DNA of 11,243 nt from JBGCDD01 sp045105075 (GTDB lineage: Bacteria > Pseudomonadota > Alphaproteobacteria > Rhodobacterales > Rhodobacteraceae), in the NCBI GenBank assembly GCA_045105075.1, contig JBGCDD010000178.1, positions 1 through 11,243 on the forward strand, written 5' to 3'. Below, piece after piece: positions 1 to 6,306 of the stretch; positions within the stretch are counted from its first letter, which is position 1; each line of letters starts with the position of its first letter. The notes beneath the pieces are model-generated. The model saw only the letters and a list, made by a program, of their open reading frames with translations. It searched no databases and was not told the DNA's origin. The translations under genes were made by a program, and so were the position numbers.

Positions 1-407
1 TTTTCAGTGGACACCAAGGGATGGCGGCGGGCGCATTCTTCTGCATCCAGCACTTCAAAATCGACGCCCATCCCTTTGGCAAGGCTCACAAAATGGCGAT
101 AGCCTTCCATCTGTTCGGGTGTGTTTGCCAACCGAATACCGCCGTCGCCATGATGGTAAATCACTGGATCATCCGGGTCATTGGCCAGATCTTGGTACAG
201 CGAAATCGAGTGCGATTTCAGCCCCACCATCGTCTGCGTCATGCCAAAATTGGTCACTTGCGCGGCTGAATGCCAGGTCGTGCCCGAGGTCAGCTCGTCA
301 CGTTCAAGCAGCATCACATCGCTCCACCCCTCACGGGTGAGATGATACAAAGCCGAACATCCAGCAATACCGCCACCGATGACCACAACACGTGTCTGAG
401 TTTTCAT
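1..407 (-). CDS. FAD-dependent oxidoreductase, dimethylglycine/sarcosine dehydrogenase-like (GcvT family), N-terminal part only
   Basis: The first 135 codons are present; the rest lies beyond the left edge. The start is the ATG at 407, with AGGAGA five bases upstream (413-418). The protein opens with a Rossmann dinucleotide fold, VVVIGGGIAGCSALYHL (residues 7-23, GxGxxG at 11-16), followed by an acidic residue after the second strand (LLERDE). Residues 41-50 read SGTTWHSAAQ. In dimethylglycine and sarcosine dehydrogenases the His of this TWH motif carries covalently bound FAD, so His46 is the expected flavinylation site. Full-length relatives are about 800 residues with a C-terminal folate-binding GcvT domain. 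They oxidatively demethylate N-methyl amino acids and pass formaldehyde to tetrahydrofolate. Lying downstream on the same strand as a MetF-like reductase and a pterin methyltransferase fits that role. Substrate and presence of the GcvT half cannot be seen here. Confidence 0.85.
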   Translation of the reverse strand, partial: MKTQTRVVVIGGGIAGCSALYHLTREGWSDVMLLERDELTSGTTWHSAAQVTNFGMTQTMVGLKSHSISLYQDLANDPDDPVIYHHGDGGIRLANTPEQMEGYRHFVSLAKGMGVDFEVLDAEECARRHPLVSTE

Positions 408-412
408 ATCCG

Positions 413-418
413 TCTCCT
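413..418 (-). promoter_or_regulatory. Ribosome binding site of the FAD oxidoreductase
   Basis: AGGAGA on the minus strand, five bases before the ATG at 407, fixes that start. The 155 bp between this gene and the upstream methyltransferase stop (408-562) is AT-richer than its surroundings. That suggests a separate promoter, but I could not pick a convincing -35/-10 pair. Confidence 0.7.
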
Positions 419-562
419 GTTTGGTGCAGAAGACGGATCATGGGCGATCAGGTCAAGCGGTCTTGGCCGGCTTCACAAAGTGCTAAACTGGATTTGGTTT
501 TTTCAAAGTCAGCCTAAAATTGACACTTTAAGATCACGAGACAAGCCTTTGAAATCTATAAA

Positions 563-1624
563 TTAAGCTCGGCGACGACGTCCACCCGTCCGACCGGCGC
601 GACCGCGACCTTCTTCACCGGCCTTGGGTGGTTGTTTGTTGGTCCGGATCCATTCGCCGCCATGCGGGTCATTGTTGGTCAGAAAATTGGCGGCTCGGAT
701 GGCTTCCATTTCTTTTCCGGCCTTGGATTTGGTTGATCCAAGACCAAACAGCGTCACAAAGGTTTCATCATCGATGCCCTCGGGCAGGATAATGCCAGCT
801 GCGGTGATTTCTGCTTTTTTCTCGGCAATCTTGGCTTGGGTGATAGGCAAGGCCACTGGATTCATGATGGCGCTGGTCATGCCCGCGCCCATCGCCATTG
901 GCAAAAACGCGTTGTTGATGCCGTGCCGATTGGGCAGCCCGAACGAGATATTTGACGCACCGCAAGTTGTGTTAACCCCAAGCTCTTCGCGCAATTTTCG
1001 AACCAGAGTAAACACTTGCAAGCCAGCAGTGCCCATGGCGCCGATCGGCATCACCAACGGATCAACCACGATATCATGGGCCGGAATGCCATAATCCGCG
1101 GCGCGTTGAACGATCTTTTTGGCCACGGCAAAGCGCACTTCGGGATCTTCCGAAATGCCCGTGTCATCATTCGAGATCGCAACCACAGGCACATTGTATT
1201 TCTTAACCAGCGGCAGGATCTGTTCCATCCGCTCTTCCTCGCCGGTGACGGAATTGAGCAGCGGGCGCCCCTCACAGACTTCCAAACCAGCCTCAAGCGC
1301 GCCCGGCACCGAGCTGTCGATACATAAAGGAACGTCCACAAGCGACTGAACAAGCTTGAGAATTTCCACCATCAAAGGCGGCTCGGTCTCATTTGGGTTC
1401 GGGTTCGAATTATACACAACCCCGGCATTCACATCCAAAACCGTCGCCCCCGCAGCCACCTGCGCCAGCGCATCTTTTTCCACAGTCGAGAAATCACCGG
1501 CCTCCAGTTCCGCAGCAAGTTTCTTGCGGCCGGTGGGGTTGATCCGCTCTCCAATCACGCAAAAGGGTTGATCAAAGCCGATGATGGCCGTTTTGGATTT
1601 GCTTTCGACGATGGTGCGGGTCAT
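563..1624 (-). CDS. Pterin-binding methyltetrahydrofolate:corrinoid methyltransferase (MeTr / MetH pterin-domain family)
   Basis: A 353-residue protein of the pterin-binding TIM-barrel family (DHPS-like), which transfers the methyl group of 5-methyl-THF to a cob(I)alamin protein. Visible family features are ERINPTGRKKL (26-36), GATVLDVNAG (59-68), CIDSSVPGALEAGLE (101-115), NSVTGEEER (124-132), AISNDDTG (149-156), VVDPLVMPIG (186-195) and GASNISFGLPNR (222-233). The last carries the Asn (225 here) that in MeTr proteins helps protonate the pterin. There is no B12-binding, homocysteine-binding or activation domain, so it is only the folate module of a MetH-type enzyme. I chose ATG 1624, not the longer frame to 1711, because AAGGA lies five bases upstream (1630-1634) and the extension would overlap the preceding MetF gene. 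The gap to that gene is 10 nt, implying one transcript. The last ~20 residues are a Gly/Arg-rich tail. Confidence 0.85.
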   Translation of the reverse strand: MTRTIVESKSKTAIIGFDQPFCVIGERINPTGRKKLAAELEAGDFSTVEKDALAQVAAGATVLDVNAGVVYNSNPNPNETEPPLMVEILKLVQSLVDVPLCIDSSVPGALEAGLEVCEGRPLLNSVTGEEERMEQILPLVKKYNVPVVAISNDDTGISEDPEVRFAVAKKIVQRAADYGIPAHDIVVDPLVMPIGAMGTAGLQVFTLVRKLREELGVNTTCGASNISFGLPNRHGINNAFLPMAMGAGMTSAIMNPVALPITQAKIAEKKAEITAAGIILPEGIDDETFVTLFGLGSTKSKAGKEMEAIRAANFLTNNDPHGGEWIRTNKQPPKAGEEGRGRAGRTGGRRRRA

Positions 1625-1634
1625 GTGCGTCCTT

Positions 1635-2555
1635 TCAGGAGGCGTTTGCGGGGCGGGTGGACGCGCCGCCATGTTCGATGGCCCAATTGGCATTGGTTTT
1701 GATGCCACCAAGTGGGAAAAAATGGACCTGTTCGATGTTGAAATCAGGATGCGCGGCCTTGTGCGCGGCCAGTTCGGCCAACACGTCTGTCGGCTCGTAG
1801 GGCAACAGCAGTTTGGTCACATCCATCGCCCGCTTTTGCAGCACTTTCAACGACGGTCCAACGCCGCAAGCGATGGCGAATTTGATCAACGTCTGCAATT
1901 TGGCAGGCCCGGCAATACCGATGTGAATGGGCAGTTTGATCCCGGCCGCTGTCAGATCATCGGCCCACGCAATGATCGGCTTGGCTTCAAAGGCAAACTG
2001 CGTGGCCAAGGCCATATCAGCATCGCTGGTGTCGTTGAATTTCTGTTTCCAAACAAGCGCATCTTGGACGTTCTTCATGCTGCCATCTGGGTCGATATCC
2101 CGGTTCCCCTCGGGGTGTCCAGCCACATGCAACCGCTTGAAACCAGCATCGCCAAACAGACCAGTCTCCAGCAATTGCATCGAGCTTTCATAGGCACCGT
2201 GCGGCTTGGCCACGCCGCCGGCCAACAGCAACGCCTGATCAACACCCGCTTCGCCCTGATACCGCGCAATCCAATCCTGCAAGGTCGCCTTGTCTTTGAT
2301 GATGCGCGCCGGAAAATGCGGCATCACCGCAAAGCCGTCTTCAGACAATCGCCGCGCGGTCGCCACCATGTCTTCAATCGGTGTGCCCTCGATATGGGCA
2401 ATGTAAACCCGTGTGCCTTGCGGCAACAGCGCGCGAAAGTCGTCAACTTTTTCGGCCGTGCGCGGCATCACTTCGATGGAATAGCCCTGCAAAAAGGCTT
2501 CAACCTGGCCATTGGCCACCGGCACGTCGCGTTTCTTGAAATTCAGCAAAGCCAT
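1635..2555 (-). CDS. Methylenetetrahydrofolate reductase (MetF) family protein
   Basis: A 306-residue flavin-dependent reductase of the MetF family, expected to reduce 5,10-methylene-THF to 5-methyl-THF. Family marks are SIEVMPR (26-32, with the Glu equivalent to the catalytic Glu28 of E. coli MetF), a long LLLAGGVAKPHG segment (110-120) at the flavin-binding Asp region, HVAGHPEGNRD (143-153), ATQFAFEAK (184-192) and LPIHIGIAGP (208-217). It lacks the usual short E. coli RGDxP loop, so it may be a divergent paralogue. An ATG at 2585 overlaps the upstream stop (ATGA) and would add ten residues. I prefer ATG 2555 because GGGAGG sits five bases before it (2561-2566) and the family match begins there. 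It lies between the PF13769-like gene and the methyltransferase, and its likely role is to feed methyl-THF to the latter. Confidence 0.85.
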   Translation of the reverse strand: MALLNFKKRDVPVANGQVEAFLQGYSIEVMPRTAEKVDDFRALLPQGTRVYIAHIEGTPIEDMVATARRLSEDGFAVMPHFPARIIKDKATLQDWIARYQGEAGVDQALLLAGGVAKPHGAYESSMQLLETGLFGDAGFKRLHVAGHPEGNRDIDPDGSMKNVQDALVWKQKFNDTSDADMALATQFAFEAKPIIAWADDLTAAGIKLPIHIGIAGPAKLQTLIKFAIACGVGPSLKVLQKRAMDVTKLLLPYEPTDVLAELAAHKAAHPDFNIEQVHFFPLGGIKTNANWAIEHGGASTRPANAS

Positions 2556-2560
2556 GGTGG

Positions 2561-2566
2561 CCTCCC
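2561..2566 (-). promoter_or_regulatory. Strong ribosome binding site deciding the MetF-like start
   Basis: GGGAGG on the minus strand, five bases upstream of ATG 2555. It favours this start over the ATG at 2585 and the GTG at 2591, neither of which has a comparable Shine-Dalgarno sequence. Confidence 0.7.
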
Positions 2567-2581
2567 AATAGGTTCGCAGGC

Positions 2582-2878
2582 TCATGCCCACCCGTCATTG
2601 TCGATCAGCGCCTTGATGCGCGCCTGGTCAAATTCCGTCTCCAACCGCAGCACTTCAGCATCGGCCACTGCCTCGGGTTCACCGTCCACGGTGAACGGCG
2701 CCGCCTTGCGCCATTCGGCAAGGTAAGCATCTGCGTCCTTGGCGTTTACCTTCATCGCGGCGCGGTCAATTGCCTGTTCAAAACGCTCAGCCAGAACCCG
2801 TTTGGTCCCGCGCCGCCCCTTGCCGACAATCACCTGAGCCGGGATGTCGCGCCAATAAACAATGGTCACATCTGGCAT
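2582..2878 (-). CDS. Small PF13769-type ('virulence factor' family) protein
   Basis: A 98-residue cytosolic protein with no signal peptide or membrane segment. The N-terminal pattern IVYWRDIPAQVIVGKGRRG (6-24), then RFEQAIDRAAM (32-42) and WRKAAPF (56-62), matches my memory of Pfam family PF13769, whose 'virulence factor' name says nothing firm about function. The C-terminal 35 residues are acidic and probably helical. The start ATG 2878 is preceded by AAAGGA (2887-2892). It is the first gene of the minus-strand one-carbon run, 26 nt before the MetF-like start, or overlapping it if ATG 2585 is used. From memory, the family recurs beside MetF and corrinoid methyltransferase genes in Roseobacters. 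A role in corrinoid methyl transfer or cofactor handling is therefore a guess from context, not from sequence. Confidence 0.75.
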   Translation of the reverse strand: MPDVTIVYWRDIPAQVIVGKGRRGTKRVLAERFEQAIDRAAMKVNAKDADAYLAEWRKAAPFTVDGEPEAVADAEVLRLETEFDQARIKALIDNDGWA

Positions 2879-3139
2879 GGCGTGATTCCTTTAACCCTCA
2901 GTTGGCTTTGTGTAGAGCAGCCGCGCACTGCACCACGTCCTGTTTTCGACAAAAACCGCACGTCCTGCGACGCCAATCCTTTGTAAACCGCACCGCGCAT
3001 GGCCGCCAGACAGCGCCAGACCCAAAATTCTCATCACAATCATGAATGTCCGCAAACCGGTCGCGCCCATCACATGCCTTGCGATCTCAAAATTGTGAGC
3101 CTATTCTTTGGTTAACTCGATATTGGAGGGCGCGGAATC
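2879..3139. promoter_or_regulatory. Divergent intergenic region between the one-carbon operon and ppx
   Basis: These 261 bp separate two divergent transcripts and should hold both promoters. Visible elements are a 9 bp direct repeat, CACGTCCTG, at 2934-2942 and 2959-2967 (25 bp apart), and between them an inverted repeat GTTTT-cgaca-AAAAC (2942-2956). GGAGGG (3125-3130) is the ribosome binding site of ppx. The segment near 3091-3124 is AT-rich. I looked for SAM-II, SAH and cobalamin riboswitch cores on the minus strand, which would suit a methyl-transfer operon, and recognised none. A 60-codon minus-strand frame (2891-3073) does not resemble a known protein. Confidence 0.5.
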
Positions 3140-4252
3140 ATGGCGCCCAAGCGTCCCATTGGTGCGGGCGCGTTCCCAAAAGCGCTCGAATGCCCCGCGC
3201 CCACACCGCCCGATCCAGCCGAGCTTTATGCCGCGCTGGACTTGGGCACAAACAGTTGTCGGATGCTGATTGCGCAGCCAAAGGGCAGCGGGTTTCACGT
3301 CGTCGACAGCTTTTCCAAATCAGTGCAATTGGGATCAGGTCTTGAACGCACCGGACGTTTGTCGCGGGCCTCAATGGCGCGCACGGTTCAAGCGTTGCGG
3401 ATTTGCCAGCAAAAGCTAAAACGCAACAAAGTCAGTCACATGCGGCTGGTCACCACCGAGGCTTGCCGGCGCGCCCGCAACGCGCGCGAATTTATCCGTC
3501 AGGTGAAACGCGAAACTGGCATGGTGCTGGAAATCATCCAACCCGAAGAAGAAGCCCGCCTCGCGGTGATCTCATGCGCGCCACTGGTCAGCACCAAAAC
3601 CGACCAGTTGCTGGTGGTCGACATCGGTGGTGGGTCAACTGAATTGGTCTGGATCAACATCTCATCGGTGCCCGCCCGTGACCGCCCCCGCGCCATCATG
3701 CGCCTGCACGCCGGTTTCCACCCCGCCCAAAGTCCGTTTCCGGCCGCCAAAGTGGTCGATTGGATCTCGGTGCCGCTGGGGGTCGCAACCCTGCGCGACC
3801 AGTTCAGCGATGTGGAAGACGACGCTGCCCGCTTTGCCTTGATGAGCTGGTTTTTCGAGGAAAATCTCGCCGAATTTGCCCCCTACAAGAACGAACAAAC
3901 CCGCGAGGGTTTTCAAATCGTAGGCACCTCGGGCACAGTCACAACAGTGGCAGCCAGTCATCTCGGCCTGCGCCGCTACGACCGCAATAAGGTCGACGGG
4001 TTGCGGATGACCTCCGATCAGATCGACAAAGTTATTCACGGCTACCTCGCACTTGGCCCGAACGGGCGGCGACGCGACCCGCGCATTGGCGATGATCGAC
4101 AGGCATTGATCATGTCCGGTTCCGCAATTTTACAGGCCTTGATGCGCTGCTGGCCCACCGATCGCCTGTCCGTTGCGGATCGCGGTTTGCGCGAAGGCCT
4201 GCTCTACGCCCAGATGAGCGCAGATGGCGTGCTCGAAGACGGCCCGTTCTGA
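3140..4252 (+). CDS. ppx: Exopolyphosphatase / guanosine pentaphosphatase (Ppx/GppA family)
   Basis: A 370-residue cytosolic enzyme of the ASKHA fold that removes terminal phosphates from polyphosphate or pppGpp. The first phosphate loop is ALDLGTNSCRML (32-43). The catalytic Glu lies in IQPEEEARLA (133-142). The second phosphate loop is DIGGGSTELVW (161-171), and GTSGTVTT (262-269) and VADRGLREGLLY (345-356) complete the active-site set. A ~35-residue segment between the second loop and VPLGV (211-215) is proline/arginine-rich. I believe this is common in alphaproteobacterial members. At 370 residues it lacks the C-terminal HD domain of ~500-residue E. coli Ppx. The start has GGAGGG nine bases upstream. 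The next gene on the same strand is rlmE, a pairing common in this class. Ppx versus GppA activity cannot be decided from sequence alone. Confidence 0.9.
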   Translation: MAPKRPIGAGAFPKALECPAPTPPDPAELYAALDLGTNSCRMLIAQPKGSGFHVVDSFSKSVQLGSGLERTGRLSRASMARTVQALRICQQKLKRNKVSHMRLVTTEACRRARNAREFIRQVKRETGMVLEIIQPEEEARLAVISCAPLVSTKTDQLLVVDIGGGSTELVWINISSVPARDRPRAIMRLHAGFHPAQSPFPAAKVVDWISVPLGVATLRDQFSDVEDDAARFALMSWFFEENLAEFAPYKNEQTREGFQIVGTSGTVTTVAASHLGLRRYDRNKVDGLRMTSDQIDKVIHGYLALGPNGRRRDPRIGDDRQALIMSGSAILQALMRCWPTDRLSVADRGLREGLLYAQMSADGVLEDGPF

Positions 4253-4270
4253 CACATCTCCTTCATCTTT

Positions 4271-4310
4271 CAAAATAAACTCCGGGGGTATGGGGGCTGG
4301 CCCCCATCCT
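4271..4310. repeat. GC-rich palindrome in the ppx-rlmE gap (intergenic repeat or terminator candidate)
   Basis: ATGGGGGCTGGCCCCCAT (4290-4307) is a perfect inverted repeat that folds into a 7-8 bp, very GC-rich hairpin. On the plus strand it is preceded by CAAAATAAACTCCGGGGGT. There is no U-run after it in the plus direction; on the minus strand the stem is followed by GGAGTTTATTTTG, which is not a tight U-tract either. I recall very similar 'AAACTCCGGGGGT...GGGGGC..GCCCCC' elements as frequent intergenic repeats in Rhodobacterales, which is memory and not a search. It may end or attenuate ppx transcription before rlmE. Confidence 0.6.
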
Positions 4311-4402
4311 GGCCGCGGCTCAAGCCAATACAAATCGGGCGAAAACCTTGCTCCACGCGCGCCAGTCCGGTAAGGCGCAAACACAAACCCCAAGAGGCGC
4401 AA

Positions 4403-5104
4403 ATGGCAAAAAACACGTCAGGACGCGGCCAGCGCGATCTCAAGGTCAAGGTCAAAACTGCGCGCGGACGCAAACTCAGCTCGACCCGCTGGCTGCAACG
4501 CCAGTTGAATGACCCCTATGTCAAGCGCGCCCAGACCGACGGTTATCGCGGGCGCGCGGCTTATAAGATCCTGGAACTTGACGACAAATTCCGTTTTCTG
4601 GTGCCCGGTGCACGGGTTGTTGATCTGGGTTGCGCCCCCGGTGGCTGGCTTCAGGTGGCGGTCAAACGCATCAACGCTTTGGGCGAAAAACAGGGCAAGG
4701 CCGTGGGCACTTTGCTGGGCATCGACCTGCAAGAGATGGAACCCGTGGCCGGATCCACGCTGTATCAACTTGATTTTATGGACGAAAACGCAGACGAGCA
4801 GGTCAAAACCTGGCTTGGCGGAGCCGCAGATGTGGTGATGTCGGACATGGCCGCGTCGTCCTCCGGCCACAAACAAACCGACCATTTGCGCATCATTTCT
4901 CTGTGCGAAGCGGCGGCGGAATTTGCGTTCGACGTGCTGGACACCAACGGAACCTTCGTGGCCAAAGTGCTGGCCGGCGGTGCCGAGGGCGCATTACAGC
5001 ACCGCCTCAAGCAGAAATTCACCAAAGTCGCAAACGTGAAACCGCCCGCGTCGCGCGCGGACAGTTCCGAAAAATTCGTCGTCGCTACTGGGTTTCGCGG
5101 CTGA
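4403..5104 (+). CDS. rlmE: 23S rRNA (uridine-2'-O-)-methyltransferase RlmE (FtsJ/RrmJ)
   Basis: A 233-residue SAM-dependent methyltransferase that methylates the 2'-O of U2552 in the A-loop of 23S rRNA during late large-subunit assembly. The SAM-binding motif is DLGCAPGGW (74-82). The K-D-K-E catalytic tetrad is complete: Lys55 (AAYKIL), Asp148 (SDMA), Lys188 (VAKVL) and Glu223 (SSEKF). Residues 1-30 form a Lys/Arg-rich tail, suitable for rRNA contact, ahead of SSTRWLQRQLNDPYVKRA. Length and domain layout are normal for alphaproteobacterial RlmE, which has a longer basic N-terminus than the 209-residue E. coli protein. The ATG has a modest AGAGG upstream. The gap from ppx is 150 bp and holds the palindrome, so it may have its own promoter or be read from ppx. 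Confidence 0.95.
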   Translation: MAKNTSGRGQRDLKVKVKTARGRKLSSTRWLQRQLNDPYVKRAQTDGYRGRAAYKILELDDKFRFLVPGARVVDLGCAPGGWLQVAVKRINALGEKQGKAVGTLLGIDLQEMEPVAGSTLYQLDFMDENADEQVKTWLGGAADVVMSDMAASSSGHKQTDHLRIISLCEAAAEFAFDVLDTNGTFVAKVLAGGAEGALQHRLKQKFTKVANVKPPASRADSSEKFVVATGFRG

Positions 5105-5375
5105 CAGGCGGTTCAAACGGCAATGCCACAGGATCCCCCCACGACGAATGCGCGCGTTTCAAAAACGCATCTGAAACCGCGTCGGTGACATCCACTTTGG
5201 GTATGACCTTGGCAGCAATTGTGTTTTGACCTTCGTCTTCGATAACTTTTGAATTGAGCAGCGCAAAGAGCTGCGCATGGCGCGGAACATCATTCATTTT
5301 GGCAGGCTTTCGGGGCAGTGAGCAGAGCAGGTCTGCAACGTGCCGCGATTTTGTGCCCGACTTATGACCCAACAA
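5085..5375 (-). CDS. Possible small hypothetical protein, convergent with rlmE
   Basis: An open frame of up to 96 codons from a TTG at 5375, or 70 codons from the ATG at 5297. Neither start has a recognisable Shine-Dalgarno sequence. Its 3' end overlaps the last 20 bases of rlmE in the opposite direction. The predicted protein is soluble, with no signal peptide or membrane segment, and matches nothing I know. The C-terminal part (around VDVTDAVSDAFLKRAHSS) could form an amphipathic helix. Third-position base choice is less GC-biased than in neighbouring genes, which argues against strong coding selection. If it is not a gene, 5105-5395 is a 290 bp intergenic stretch with nothing else that I recognise. 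Confidence 0.28.
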   Translation of the reverse strand: MLGHKSGTKSRHVADLLCSLPRKPAKMNDVPRHAQLFALLNSKVIEDEGQNTIAAKVIPKVDVTDAVSDAFLKRAHSSWGDPVALPFEPPVSRETQ

Positions 5376-5395
5376 GGGCGATTGCGCGGCGATAT

Positions 5396-6226
5396 TTACC
5401 TGTTGTTATCCAGGATGTGACCGTTCAGATGCGCCCCTAAAATCAAGATCGCCGCCATCAGATACAGGAAAATAAGCGCCGCCATGACCCCGGCCAAACC
5501 GGCATAGGTGGCCGAATAATTGGCAAAATACGACATGTAGATTGAAAACCCCCAGGTCGCCGCCCACCACAACGCCACCGTCACCAACACTCCGGGCCAG
5601 ATATCGCGCAGCGAGTGGCGCAGCCCCGGCAACCAAATGTGACAGGCCGCAACCAGCACCGCCAGCACCGCCAAAGTCACCACAGTCGACATGCCGCGGC
5701 TTTCCAACCATGGCACAACCGCGTCCGGCACCGCAGGCGCCAGGTACAGGAAATAGGCTGGCAACACGACGCCCAAAATCAGAACGCCCAGGATGACGCT
5801 GCCCCCGATCAACACAAACACCACCGACAAAGCCCGGGTTTTCCAGAACGGTCGCGGATCGTCATCTCGGTAGGCCTGCGAAATCGCAAGGCGCACCGCA
5901 TCCACCCCGTTGGACGCAAAATAAAGCGCAAGGATACCGCCCAATGTGATCAGCTCGACCTGCCCGCCGTCCAGAACGGCGCGAATTTCGGTGACAATCG
6001 GACGCGCAATCGAGTCCGGCCAAACCCCAAACACCAGCGTGATCAGCTCTTCTACATCCACATCCCAAGACACGGCCCCCGCCAGCGCCACGATGAACAA
6101 CACAAACGGAAACAACGCCAACATCAGCGACATGGCCACGTGGCTTGACAGCACCCAGCCCCCGGAGTCGTTAAACCGGGCCATCGTGCGAAACGGTGTC
6201 ATAATCGTGAACAACTTGCGGGCCAT
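5396..6226 (-). CDS. YihY/BrkB-family inner-membrane protein
   Basis: A 276-residue polytopic membrane protein of the YihY/BrkB family (PF03631, formerly misnamed 'ribonuclease BN'), whose biochemical role is unsettled. About six hydrophobic segments are visible, near residues 30-52, 91-110, 132-160, 180-198, 210-230 and 240-268. Family signatures are SSHVAMSLMLALFPF (27-41), the ALYFASNGVDA stretch (100-110), WKTRALSV (128-135) and YSATYAGLAG...LGAHLN (237-268). I chose ATG 6226. A TTG at 6256 would add ten residues, but neither start has a strong ribosome binding site, so the N-terminus is uncertain. The gene diverges from the deacetylase-like gene across about 80 bp. Its C-terminus is short and ends ILDNNR, without the long cytoplasmic tail of some relatives. 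The product assignment is safe; the function is not. Confidence 0.88.
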   Translation of the reverse strand: MARKLFTIMTPFRTMARFNDSGGWVLSSHVAMSLMLALFPFVLFIVALAGAVSWDVDVEELITLVFGVWPDSIARPIVTEIRAVLDGGQVELITLGGILALYFASNGVDAVRLAISQAYRDDDPRPFWKTRALSVVFVLIGGSVILGVLILGVVLPAYFLYLAPAVPDAVVPWLESRGMSTVVTLAVLAVLVAACHIWLPGLRHSLRDIWPGVLVTVALWWAATWGFSIYMSYFANYSATYAGLAGVMAALIFLYLMAAILILGAHLNGHILDNNR

Positions 6227-6306
6227 GGCGCGCAGACCTAACCCAAGCTTGACCAACGCACCAGCGCCGCTTGCACCAATTGTGCGAACATGTTTTGCAT
6301 CGCGTC

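Noticed and set aside
563..1711. Longer methyltransferase start at 1711
   Set aside because: It would overlap the MetF-like coding sequence by 77 bases and add a proline-rich, unconserved extension. ATG 1624 has a proper ribosome binding site.
1581..2726. Open frame of 381 codons on the plus strand
   Set aside because: It is antisense to the MetF-like gene and its neighbours, whose translations match known families. The plus-strand product has no recognisable motif and is an artefact of codon bias.
2891..3073. Possible 60-codon leader peptide or small gene upstream of the one-carbon operon
   Set aside because: There is no ribosome binding site I can point to and no resemblance to a known leader or protein. 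It is more likely the promoter and untranslated region.
2879..3139. SAM, SAH or cobalamin riboswitch before the one-carbon operon
   Set aside because: The function of the operon makes one plausible, but I could not find the conserved cores by eye on the minus strand. A covariance-model search would decide it.
5396..6256. YihY-type gene as ribonuclease BN or a virulence factor
   Set aside because: The RNase BN name was a historical misassignment for this family, and the BrkB virulence link does not imply function here. I call it only a membrane protein of the family.
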